From Rikenellaceae bacterium (GTDB lineage Bacteria > Bacteroidota > Bacteroidia > Bacteroidales > Rikenellaceae), in contig JAFTOX010000013.1 in the NCBI GenBank assembly GCA_017463585.1, positions 109,595 to 173,594 of the forward strand: a stretch of DNA of 64,000 nt, in the 5' to 3' direction. How positions within the stretch are numbered: position 1 is the first letter of the stretch; each line of letters opens with the position of its first letter. The notes beneath the pieces are model-generated. The model was not told the DNA's origin. It was given only the letters and a program-made list of their open reading frames with translations, and ran no database searches. Below are positions 56,038 to 64,000 of this stretch, piece after piece. The translations under genes were made by a program, and so were the position numbers.

Positions 56038-56115
56038 CTATGAGAGGAATTCGTCGCGCTTTTTGATATTGCGGAACTGCTCCGCCGAGCGCATTATGCC
56101 GCTTCGATTTTTCAT
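56038..56115 (-). CDS. Possible 25-aa leader peptide upstream of tnaA
   Basis: ATG at 56115 to TAG at 56038: 25 codons (starts MKNRSGIMRSAEQF, ends KKRDEFLS). It begins 7 bp after a -7 box, so would be leaderless. It lacks the Trp codon on which E. coli TnaC control depends, so a tryptophan sensor is not supported. It could be a non-coding coincidence. Confidence 0.3.
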   Translation of the reverse strand: MKNRSGIMRSAEQFRNIKKRDEFLS

Positions 56116-56122
56116 CTTTTGA

Positions 56123-56130
56123 CAAATATA
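56123..56130 (-). promoter_or_regulatory. -7 box for tnaA
   Basis: Reads TATATTTG on the - strand. No closer box to tnaA was found, so the leader would be about 235 nt. Confidence 0.5.
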
Positions 56131-56157
56131 CAAATTCCTCACGAGAAAAACAAAAAT

Positions 56158-56441
56158 GCAAGATTCAAAATTTTGATTATGTTACAAAAGAAACGCACCT
56201 TCGCGGGCTGCGGGGGTCGCCGAAGGCGAGCCCGCGAAGGTGTGTCAAAATCGAAGATTTTGCCAAATACATTTCAAATGCAAACGTCGATTTCTCGGAA
56301 ATCGACACATACTCGTGGGCTCGCCCTACGGGCGACCGCCCCAGCCCACGAGTATGCGCACTTCGAAAGACAAAGAAAAATTAGCAAAACACGCCCTTCG
56401 GCGTGTTAATTTTGAATCTTGAATCTTGAATTTTGAATTAA
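56158..56441. repeat. Intergenic repeat unit C/D: two bulged hairpins in inverted orientation
   Basis: AT tracts 56158-56178 and 56407-56441 are inverted copies. Hairpin C has a 14-bp outer stem (56196-56209 with 56229-56242), a 5' G-rich bulge and inner TCGCC-GAA-GGCGA, then CAAAATC-GAA-GATTTTG. Hairpin D has a 14-bp outer stem (56308-56321 with 56343-56356), the bulge as a C-run on the 3' side and inner TCGCCC-TAC-GGGCGA, preceded by GTCGATTTC-TCG-GAAATCGAC. D is therefore a reverse-orientation copy, so the pair resembles the paired arrangement of REP/BIME repeats. Confidence 0.7.
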
Positions 56442-56455
56442 AGTTACTAACTTTG
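56426..56455 (+). promoter_or_regulatory. Promoter for serS, partly formed by the AT tract
   Basis: TTG (56426-56428) inside the ATTCAA-type tract, 19 bp, TAACTTTG (56448-56455). Confidence 0.55.
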
Positions 56456-56505
56456 TGGTTTGATACAATCGTCAATCGACAACAAAACTAAAAACAGATA
56501 ACAAA

Positions 56506-57777
<1,272 letters not shown>

Positions 57778-57787
57778 ACGCATAGAA

Positions 57788-57842
57788 AATCGAGGTTACG
57801 CACGAAAATTCTTTGCGAAAGGTGGCGTAATCTCGATTTTTT
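57788..57842 (+). terminator. Intrinsic terminator of serS
   Basis: ATCGAGGTTACGC / GCGTAATCTCGAT, a 13-bp stem (one G.T pair) with an inner CTTTGCGAAAG hairpin, ending in TTTTTT. Confidence 0.85.
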
Positions 57843-57845
57843 GCA

Positions 57846-57853
57846 TATATTTG
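57846..57853 (+). promoter_or_regulatory. -7 box for ferredoxin gene
   Basis: TATATTTG, 38 bp before the start codon. Confidence 0.55.
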
Positions 57854-57891
57854 CATAACGAAATTTTCTTAAACACATTAAATTTACTACA

Positions 57892-58062
57892 ATGGCTTAC
57901 AAAATCAATCCCGATCTGTGCGTAGCGTGTGGCTCGTGCATCGACGAATGTCCGGTAGAGGCTATCTCGGCTGGTGATGTTTATGTAATCGATCCCGACA
58001 AGTGTATGGACTGCGGTACTTGCGCTGGCGTTTGCCCCTCGGAGGCAATCTCGGCTGAGTAA
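57892..58062 (+). CDS. 2[4Fe-4S] ferredoxin
   Basis: 56 residues, clostridial type. Two complete motifs CVACGSCIDECPVEAI and CMDCGTCAGVCPSEAI give eight cysteine ligands for two [4Fe-4S] clusters. It is a low-potential electron carrier of the cytoplasm, acidic overall, and a natural partner of PFOR (nifJ, 4 kb away). It has its own promoter and terminator between serS and proS. Confidence 0.95.
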   Translation: MAYKINPDLCVACGSCIDECPVEAISAGDVYVIDPDKCMDCGTCAGVCPSEAISAE

Positions 58063-58098
58063 TCGAAGGTCTGACACAATCAGATACGCATTCAGAAC

Positions 58099-58137
58099 AA
58101 GGCTCGTTCCTCTCGGAGGGACGGGCCTTAATTTTTG
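58099..58137 (+). terminator. Intrinsic terminator of ferredoxin gene
   Basis: AAGGCTCGTTCC / GGGACGGGCCTT stem (two G.T pairs) followed by AATTTTTG. Confidence 0.75.
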
Positions 58138-58270
58138 ACGGAGAGAAAGGGTGGGAAGAGGAATTTTAATTTTGAATCTTGAACCTTGAATTTTGAATTT
58201 TGAATTACAATCGCCTCAGCACACGAAGGTGCGCCCGCCAATTAAATACTCTGCCTATTCAATACAAAAA

Positions 58271-58302
58271 GAGCGACCCGCTTTTGGGTCGCTCTTTGTT
58301 TT
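58271..58302. terminator. Terminator downstream of proS
   Basis: GAGCGACCC / GGGTCGCTC, a 9-bp stem with A run on the left (for proS on the - strand) and T run on the right. Confidence 0.8.
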
Positions 58303-58321
58303 TGCGTTGCGCTCGGTCGAA

Positions 58322-59803
58322 TTAGTAGCTGCGAGCAAACAGAACGCGGTGGTGCGACGGCTTGCCCGAGAAGATACAAGTACCCTCCTCCTCCTCGACA
58401 TCGAGAGGAATACAACGGATCGTAGCCTTGGTAGCCTCCTTGATCGCCACCTCGGTCTCGACCGTGCCGTCCCAATGTGCCGAAATGAAACCACCCTTCT
58501 CGTCCAACACGCGGCAGAACTCGTCCCACGTATCGACGCGCGTAATCATCGAATTGCGGAAGTTCAGCGCCTTCTCGAAGATACCCTTCTGGATTTGGTC
58601 CAACAGCGCTACGATGTGCTCAACGATACCCTCCTGAGGCATTGTGCACTTTTCGAGCGTATCGCGACGAGCGACCTCGATCGTACCGTTGGCGATATCG
58701 CGGCCACCCATTGCCAGACGCACAGGCACGCCCTTCAACTCATACTCGGCAAACTTGAAGCCCGAGCGCACATTGTCGCGGTCGTCGATCTTGACGCTCA
58801 CGCCCTTAGCCTCCAAAGCCTCGGCAATCGGACGCAGCTTCTCGACTACGTTTTTCAACTCCTCCTCGCCCTTGTAGATAGGCACCATAACAACCTGAAT
58901 AGGAGCCAATTTCGGAGGAAGAACCAGACCGTTATTATCCGAGTGAGCCATAATCAGCGCACCCATCAGACGGGTCGAAACGCCCCACGACGTTGCCCAA
59001 ACATACTCCAACTTACCCTCGCGAGTGGTGTACTGCACGTCGAATGCCTTAGCGAAGTTCTGACCGAGGAAGTGCGACGTACCGCTCTGCAAAGCCTTAC
59101 CGTCCTGCATCAGAGCCTCGATGGTCAGCGTATCCAACGCACCTGCGAAACGCTCGTTGGGGCTCTTATGACCCACGATTACGGGCACACCCATAAAGTT
59201 CTCGGCAAAATCCTTATAGACACCGATCATCTTTGTTGCCTCCTCGATAGCCTCCTCCTTGGTTTCGTGTGCGGTGTGTCCCTCCTGCCACAGGAACTCG
59301 GCCGTGCGCAGGAACAGACGCGTACGCATCTCCCAACGAACTACGTTAGCCCACTGGTTGCACAGAATCGGCAGGTCGCGGTACGACTGAATCCAATTTT
59401 TATAGGTGTTCCAGATGATAGTCTCCGAGGTGGGACGCACGATCAACTCCTCTTCGAGTTTAGCTGCGGGATCGACCGTAACACCGCCATCGGGGCTATT
59501 CTTCAATCGGTAGTGCGTAACAACGGCGCACTCCTTAGCGAAACCCTCGACGTGGTCAGCCTCGCGCGAGAAGAACGACTTGGGAATGAAAAGTGGGAAA
59601 TAGGCATTCTGATGACCCGTAGCCTTGAACATCTTGTCCAGCGCATCGTGCATCTTCTCCCAAATTGCGTAACCGTAGGGCTTAATCACCATACAACCAC
59701 GCACAGCCGAATTTTCGGCCAGACCTGCCTTCACAACCAGGTCGTTATACCACTGCGAGTAGTTCTCCTCGCGGCGGGTTAAGTCTTTTAATTCCTTTGC
59801 CAT
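58322..59803 (-). CDS. proS: Prolyl-tRNA synthetase
   Basis: 493 residues, the short type 3 (archaeal/eukaryotic-like) form without the bacterial editing insertion, common in Bacteroidetes. Class II motifs: motif 1 region [37 protein letters not shown], motif 2 [20 protein letters not shown] and motif 3 [18 protein letters not shown]. The anticodon-binding and C-terminal zinc-type domain ends in RVLFARSY. Its -7 box (TACCTTTG, - strand) is at 59862-59869, divergent from the next gene. Confidence 0.97.
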   Translation of the reverse strand: MAKELKDLTRREENYSQWYNDLVVKAGLAENSAVRGCMVIKPYGYAIWEKMHDALDKMFKATGHQNAYFPLFIPKSFFSREADHVEGFAKECAVVTHYRLKNSPDGGVTVDPAAKLEEELIVRPTSETIIWNTYKNWIQSYRDLPILCNQWANVVRWEMRTRLFLRTAEFLWQEGHTAHETKEEAIEEATKMIGVYKDFAENFMGVPVIVGHKSPNERFAGALDTLTIEALMQDGKALQSGTSHFLGQNFAKAFDVQYTTREGKLEYVWATSWGVSTRLMGALIMAHSDNNGLVLPPKLAPIQVVMVPIYKGEEELKNVVEKLRPIAEALEAKGVSVKIDDRDNVRSGFKFAEYELKGVPVRLAMGGRDIANGTIEVARRDTLEKCTMPQEGIVEHIVALLDQIQKGIFEKALNFRNSMITRVDTWDEFCRVLDEKGGFISAHWDGTVETEVAIKEATKATIRCIPLDVEEEEGTCIFSGKPSHHRVLFARSY

Positions 59804-59861
59804 ATCTTAAAATTATCTACTTTTCGATTCTACTTTTTTCGTATCGGCCTCTGGCCGAGTG

Positions 59862-59869
59862 CAAAGGTA
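59862..59869 (-). promoter_or_regulatory. -7 box for proS
   Basis: Reads TACCTTTG on the - strand, 58 bp upstream of proS. Confidence 0.6.
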
Positions 59870-59877
59870 CGTCTTTT

Positions 59878-59909
59878 TTTGCAATTATGATATAAAATAT
59901 GTACCTTTG
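59878..59909 (+). promoter_or_regulatory. Promoter for W/Y/H- and S/G-rich lipoprotein
   Basis: TTTG (59878-59881), 20 bp, TACCTTTG (59902-59909), about 160 nt before the start codon. The leader contains a CCGC-GC-TTAGCGGT-like hairpin but no gene. Confidence 0.65.
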
Positions 59910-60069
59910 ACCAAATAAATTGGGCGGTTCAACCCCCAAAAATGACGTTTCGACGGTTGCGATGCAACATTTTGCCACCTTCGTACGTCTATATAGTAAA
60001 AGGGATCGAACTCCTGCCGCGCTTAGCGGTACGGTTTTCGATTGAAAAACGAAATAAAATTAGACCAAA

Positions 60070-61212
60070 ATGAATAATTTAACAAACGTAGTTATGAGGA
60101 ACATCTTTACAATGGCTATCTCGTTGCTCGCCGCAACGATGCTTGGAGGGTGTACGTCGTCCCTCTACTCCGCTTACAACAACGACGATCTGTATGTAGC
60201 TCACGACCGCGTAGCCATCGCCAAAGCTGAGGCACGCCAGGCCGAAATCGCAAGAGCCGAAGCCGAAGCTCGTCGCGCCGAATATGAGGCTCGAATCGCA
60301 GCGGCAGAAGCTGCAAAAGCTGAGCAAGATTATAACGTGATCACAAATCCCAACGAATTGCCATACTCGGCTGTGGTGGCTGATACCTACGAGAGCGCTT
60401 ACGCACGTCGTCTGCGCGCGTTCGATTCGCCCTACTACAATATGCCGTCGAGCTACTACAACCTGCGTTACAGCGGTGCGTACACATTCCTGTCGGCATA
60501 CGATCCCGCCTTCTACAACATCATCGTGATGGGCGATCAGGTGTGGGTCGAGCCTAAGTACATCACCTCGATGTTCGGTGGCTGGGGCACCTCGATCAAC
60601 TTCTCGTTCGGTTGGCGCAACCCGTGGAGCTACTACTACTCACCGTGGTACTACCCCTCGTCGTGGTATTGGCGCCACTACTGCTGGAACCCGTGGTACG
60701 ATTCGTGGTACGGTATGAATTGGGGTTGGGATTGGCACTACCACAACCACTATCACCACGATTGGTGGTGGCACTACTACGGTCCGAATCACGGTCCCGC
60801 ACACGGTCCTCACCAGCCCTCGTTTGGCGGTGGCGGTGGTGGCAACGGTCGCCCGGGCGTAGTCTATCGCTCGCCCTATCGCACTGCGGGCACTATCGGT
60901 GGCGGTGCATCGTCGACCCGCCGAGGTTCGGCAGTAGGTGGTGGCAGTTATCGCACTCGCAACAGCAGCGGCACCTCGACCCGTTCGGACTATCGTAGTT
61001 CGTCGAGCAGCTCATCGAGCAAGGGCACTCCGAGCCGTTATCGTAGCTCGTCAAGCAGTTCGTCGTACAGCTCTGGCAGCTCGCGCTCGTCGGGTAGCAG
61101 TTACAGCGGTGGCGGCGGTTACAGTGGCGGCGGTGGCGGCGGCAGTCACTCGTCGGGAGGCTCGTCAAGCGGTAGCTATGGCGGTGGCGGAACATCGACC
61201 CGCGGTAGATAA
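60070..61212 (+). CDS. Low-complexity lipoprotein (coiled coil, W/Y/H-rich, S/G-rich)
   Basis: 380 residues; ATG 60094 (MRNIFTMA) is an equally good start. A lipobox LGGC precedes an Ala/Glu/Arg coiled coil (about 45-90). A compact Tyr-rich segment (about 115-165) follows, then an extreme Trp/Tyr/His-rich stretch (about 178-245) and a Gly/Ser tail with SSSSS and GGGGG runs to the end. I do not recognise a defined family, though similar proteins occur in Bacteroidales. Aromatic and His clusters may bind metal, heme or polysaccharide (inference). The OmpP1-like gene follows 43 bp later. Confidence 0.75.
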   Translation: MNNLTNVVMRNIFTMAISLLAATMLGGCTSSLYSAYNNDDLYVAHDRVAIAKAEARQAEIARAEAEARRAEYEARIAAAEAAKAEQDYNVITNPNELPYSAVVADTYESAYARRLRAFDSPYYNMPSSYYNLRYSGAYTFLSAYDPAFYNIIVMGDQVWVEPKYITSMFGGWGTSINFSFGWRNPWSYYYSPWYYPSSWYWRHYCWNPWYDSWYGMNWGWDWHYHNHYHHDWWWHYYGPNHGPAHGPHQPSFGGGGGGNGRPGVVYRSPYRTAGTIGGGASSTRRGSAVGGGSYRTRNSSGTSTRSDYRSSSSSSSSKGTPSRYRSSSSSSSYSSGSSRSSGSSYSGGGGYSGGGGGGSHSSGGSSSGSYGGGGTSTRGR

Positions 61213-61255
61213 TCACAACCTTAACTGATTGATTAACTAAAAAAACGGATTGAAA

Positions 61256-62902
61256 ATGGCAAACAGATATTTCATTGCAACGCTCTGCGCAGTGGCACTC
61301 TCGGTGAGTGCCTCGGCACAGACCTTCGGTGGCATCACGATGGGTCAGTCGGATTTCTTGATCACCGATATGGTGCAGTATGGTCAGTTCTCGACTAACT
61401 ATGGCACGGCACGCTCGACCGCAATGGCGGGTGCTTTCACCTCGCTCGGCGCCGATCTATCGGCAATGGCGATCAACCCCGCAGGTCTGGGTATGTATCG
61501 CTCGTCGGAGATGGGTCTTACGCTCGGAATGAATTTCAGCTCGTCGAAGTTCGAAATGCCCTATGGCGATCGTTCGCGCAATAACTTTGCACTCAACAAC
61601 TTGGGTACGGCGTTCAATCTTCATACGAGTTCGGGGCGACTGACCAGCTTTACATTCGGACTGGGTTACACCAAGCTGGCCGATTACAACTATCGTCTGT
61701 CGGCTCGCACGCCCAACAGCGTGGCGTCGATTGCCGATATGTTCGAGCAGCTGATGACCAGCGTACACAACGCAGGAATGATCGGTGACAACGTGTATAG
61801 CACCTCGGATCAGTACATTTGGGGCGGTATCTTGGCATACAAGAACTACTTGATCGACCCCGATCCCGAAGATCCCAAGTCGTACATCACCACCTCGATC
61901 GCACCCAATGCGTCGGTTGAGCACCTCTCGCAGGTCGATAGTCGTGGTCACGCAGGCGAGTTCAACATCTCGGGTGGCTTCAATATGGGCAACTCGGTCT
62001 ACTTTGGATTCTCGCTCGGTATCGTCGAAATGCAGCACGACAAGCGCGTCTTCTACGGCGAAAGCTACACCAACAACGGTCTGCTTTTGGACGCCGACGG
62101 CAAAGTGGTTGGTCTGTTGGAGAACAGCATTCCCGCGTCGGAGGCACCTCTGATCTACACCGATTATATTCAGCGTGTGAAGGCCGACGGCGCAGGTGTA
62201 AACTTCAAGGCTGGTGTGATTGTGCGCCCGATGACGGGTCTGCGCATTGGTCTGGCGGTACACACCCCCACCGCAATGGTTATCAACCGCACCTATCAGG
62301 GACAGATGTTCGTGAAGGCGTTCGATATCCCCAACGACAAGTATCTCGAAAGCGACCAGCGCGTGCAGTACACCGATGAGTTGCGTTCGCGCTGCGAGTA
62401 CTACACCCCCACCCGCTTGTTGCTCGGTGCGTCGTACACCTTCGGACAGATGGCGATATTGGCAGTCGATTACGAGCGCACGTGGTACAACGGAATGCGC
62501 CTCGATATGAACGCCGGTCACGTGGCAAAGAATGGCTACAAGGAGGCTGTGAAGGCCAATTTCAAGGGTGCAAATACGCTGCGTGTAGGCTTGGAGGTAC
62601 GTCCTCTGCCCACGCTGGCACTCCGTGCAGGCTACACCGCTATTGGTTCGATGATGCGCGATAGAGATGCAATTTTCGACAATCCGCTCGAAAGCAACAC
62701 CTCGACCGCATCGGTTGGCGTAGGCTTCAATTTCGGTCGTTGCGCGCTCGATTTGACCTACCTCTACCAGAACACCGCTCTCTCGACCTACGATCTGTTC
62801 TACTACCAGAACGCATCAGGATCGTTCACCTCGGCAAGCGGCGAGCTCACAGGTCATCTCCACCGCCACCAGGCAATGCTCTCGTTCAGCGTACGAATGT
62901 AA
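61256..62902 (+). CDS. OmpP1/FadL-like outer membrane beta-barrel protein
   Basis: 548 residues from ATG 61256; an upstream TTG in frame is less likely. The signal peptide ends near SASAQ. The mature start QYGQFSTNYGTARSTAMAGAFTSLGADLSAMAINPAGLGMYRSSE type region is the hallmark of Bacteroidetes OmpP1/FadL (often called hemin receptor) barrels, and alternating strands continue to a terminal aromatic-rich strand ending in FSVRM. FadL relatives carry hydrophobic molecules across the outer membrane. Substrate unknown; the neighbour lipoprotein may be functionally linked. Confidence 0.85.
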   Translation: MANRYFIATLCAVALSVSASAQTFGGITMGQSDFLITDMVQYGQFSTNYGTARSTAMAGAFTSLGADLSAMAINPAGLGMYRSSEMGLTLGMNFSSSKFEMPYGDRSRNNFALNNLGTAFNLHTSSGRLTSFTFGLGYTKLADYNYRLSARTPNSVASIADMFEQLMTSVHNAGMIGDNVYSTSDQYIWGGILAYKNYLIDPDPEDPKSYITTSIAPNASVEHLSQVDSRGHAGEFNISGGFNMGNSVYFGFSLGIVEMQHDKRVFYGESYTNNGLLLDADGKVVGLLENSIPASEAPLIYTDYIQRVKADGAGVNFKAGVIVRPMTGLRIGLAVHTPTAMVINRTYQGQMFVKAFDIPNDKYLESDQRVQYTDELRSRCEYYTPTRLLLGASYTFGQMAILAVDYERTWYNGMRLDMNAGHVAKNGYKEAVKANFKGANTLRVGLEVRPLPTLALRAGYTAIGSMMRDRDAIFDNPLESNTSTASVGVGFNFGRCALDLTYLYQNTALSTYDLFYYQNASGSFTSASGELTGHLHRHQAMLSFSVRM

Positions 62903-62914
62903 TTAGGCGAAAGG

Positions 62915-62985
62915 GGATTTTCACCCGAAGAGTATCGGGGGGATTTTCACCCGAAGAGTATCGGGGGGATTTTCGCCCCAAGGCG
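62915..62985. repeat. 26-bp tandem repeat
   Basis: Two identical 26-bp units (62915-62940 and 62941-62966; GGATTTTCACCCGAAGAG...) and a partial third. The period is not a multiple of three and there is no gene across it. Confidence 0.8.
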
Positions 62986-62994
62986 TAAAACCAC

Positions 62995-63032
62995 AACACC
63001 CGCGCTCAATGCAGAGTGCGGGTGTTTTATTA
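62995..63032 (+). terminator. Intrinsic terminator after OmpP1-like gene
   Basis: AACACCCGCGCTC / GAGTGCGGGTGTT stem (one G.T pair) followed by TTATTATT. Confidence 0.75.
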
Positions 63033-63068
63033 TTCTACACAGAGAGTCAATCACATAGCAATACGCAA

Positions 63069-63097
63069 CAAAAAAAGCGACAGAAAACTCTGTCGCT
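63069..63097 (-). terminator. Terminator of tRNA-Ser
   Basis: AGCGACAGA / TCTGTCGCT, a 9-bp stem with a 4-nt loop; the A run to its left is the T run of the - strand transcript. Confidence 0.8.
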
Positions 63098-63107
63098 CAC
63101 AACTTAG

Positions 63108-63194
63108 CGGAAAGAGAGGGATTCGAACCCCCGGTACAGTTGCCCGTACACCGCATTTCGAGTGCGGCCCGATCGACCACTCCGGCATCTTTCC
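63108..63194 (-). tRNA. tRNA-Ser (CGA)
   Basis: An 87-nt class II tRNA on the - strand: acceptor GGAAAGA/TCTTTCC, anticodon stem CCGCA/TGCGG with loop CTCGAAA (anticodon CGA), long variable arm, T arm with TTCGAAT. A consensus -7 box (TATCTTTG, - strand) lies at 63209-63216. Confidence 0.95.
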
Positions 63195-63323
63195 TTTCAA
63201 AAGCGTTGCAAAGATAGGTATTTTTTCGTTAAGTTGTATCGTTTCGGGACAAAAAAATGCAAAAAAGAAAACATTTTACACCTGCGTGCTGAATATCAAT
63301 ATGTTATACGGAAACAACAAATT

Positions 63324-63590
63324 CTATTTAATCGAAGCCTGGATCAAACCAGCCGTTATGATTGCACCCGGCATCACCACAAACATACCGATAATATCTG
63401 GCACGCCCGCAAAGTAACACACCATAAGCAGCGCAGCCGTGGTCATCATACCCCAAAAACCGATACGACCGATCTTCTTTGGATCCATTTTGCGACGATC
63501 CTCCTCCGACAGCGTATTGACAAGATTCGGACGAAATCGAATCAAAATCGCACACGCAACAATAATCGGCACAGTAATTAGATACATCAT
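63324..63590 (-). CDS. Small membrane protein (DUF3784-like)
   Basis: 88 residues. Helices at about 3-20, 44-60 and 64-84 flank a charged loop NTLSEEDRRKMDPKKIGR, resembling DUF3784 proteins of Firmicutes and Bacteroidetes. Function unknown. A -7 box (TAAATTTG, - strand) lies at 63613-63620, so it is expressed on its own. Confidence 0.65.
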   Translation of the reverse strand: MMYLITVPIIVACAILIRFRPNLVNTLSEEDRRKMDPKKIGRIGFWGMMTTAALLMVCYFAGVPDIIGMFVVMPGAIITAGLIQASIK

Positions 63591-63731
63591 AGCTTCCTGA
63601 TCAATATTTTCACAAATTTAGCAAATACCCGCCAAACAACCAACCCCGACCTCTGCATTGAGATCGGGGTTTTCGTATATAATATATATAGGTATAGAGG
63701 ATATGGAGTCGAATCACGCCCTGCTGGGCGT

Positions 63732-63784
63732 GTCATCCTCGGCGGGTCGGCTTTCAGCCGAGCCCCCCCACCCGCCGATGATGA
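63732..63784. repeat. Bulged hairpin E (reverse orientation)
   Basis: Outer stem TCATCCTCGGCGGGT with ACCCGCCGATGATGA (one mismatch), inner CGGCT-TTC-AGCCG, and a C-run bulge on the 3' side, so it is a reverse copy of the 10-kb hairpin. A CACGCCC/GGGCGTG hairpin adjoins it. The stretch 63591-63898 has no gene; a stem with CCCCGA/TCGGGG (63642-63671) and T run also lies there. Confidence 0.65.
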
Positions 63785-63861
63785 GCCTGAATACAGACTC
63801 TGTACATCAGCTACCACACAAAAAGGGGCTACTTCGTGTTATTCGCACACCATATACCAAC

Positions 63862-63895
63862 AAAAAAAGGAGCAAACCTTTCGATTTGCTCCTTG
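63862..63895 (-). terminator. rRNA operon terminator
   Basis: AAGGAGCAAA / TTTGCTCCTT, a 10-bp perfect stem; the A run on the left is the T run of the - strand transcript leaving the 5S gene. Confidence 0.85.
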
Positions 63896-63898
63896 AAG

Positions 63899-64000
<102 letters not shown>

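Overview
The window looks like a chromosomal piece of a gut Bacteroidales species, most plausibly Alistipes or another Rikenellaceae. This is an inference. It rests on the Bacteroidetes -7 promoter box (TAnnTTTG, often with TTG or TTTG about 19-20 bp upstream) in front of most transcription units, on Bacteroidetes-typical families (DUF4290, HU-SPOR protein, OmpP1/FadL-like barrel, BACON and DUF4988 lipoprotein), and on the anaerobic enzyme set (pyruvate:ferredoxin oxidoreductase, ferredoxin, desulfoferrodoxin, tryptophanase). Core genes are GC-rich; two inserted stretches are clearly AT-rich.

Layout. 1-6908 (- strand): a six-gene membrane complex in hyfBCEFG-HI order whose hydrogenase-like large subunit has lost all four Ni-binding cysteines, so it belongs with the energy-converting hydrogenase-related (Ehr) complexes. 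rsmE lies just upstream and is probably co-transcribed. 7.7-20.7 kb: M3 peptidase, a two-component pair, tRNA-Arg, an HTH regulator, lgt with an HU-SPOR protein, an unusual sigma-54 activator, DUF4290, a thioredoxin-fold lipoprotein without cysteines, an LpxH-like hydrolase, thyA and folA. 20.9 kb: initiator tRNA-Met.

21.14-31.76 kb: an AT-rich integrative element inserted in the 3' end of a tRNA-Pro(GGG) gene, bounded by a 44-bp direct repeat. It carries a tyrosine recombinase, an IS1595-like zinc-ribbon protein, an excisionase-type HTH, a DUF6291 protein, a BT4734/PriCT-2 primase-like protein, a collagen-like BACON lipoprotein paired with a secreted C10 (streptopain-type) cysteine protease, and a GNAT acetyltransferase preceded by an overlapping 52-codon gene (toxin-antitoxin-like). 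No relaxase was seen. Just outside it, at the 5' side of the tRNA, is an AT-rich gene with a HEPN-type RNxxxHG motif.

32.8-63.6 kb: housekeeping genes (anmK, dfx, trxA, recN, BASS transporter, uvrB, GtrA-like, dnaG, UDG-family, PIG-L, aroB, typA, ykvA-like), an M16 peptidase pair (one active, one lacking the zinc site), nifJ, a META-domain lipoprotein, tnaA with a long leader, serS, a 56-aa ferredoxin, proS, two envelope proteins, tRNA-Ser and a small membrane protein. The right edge holds the 3' part of a 5S rRNA on the - strand, so an rRNA operon lies beyond.

A feature no single gene explains is a family of intergenic repeats. Each copy is a GC-rich bipartite hairpin with a one-sided G-run bulge. 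Its stem sequences differ between copies while pairing and architecture are kept. Three of the loci are flanked by inverted AT tracts built from ATTCAARATTC-like units.
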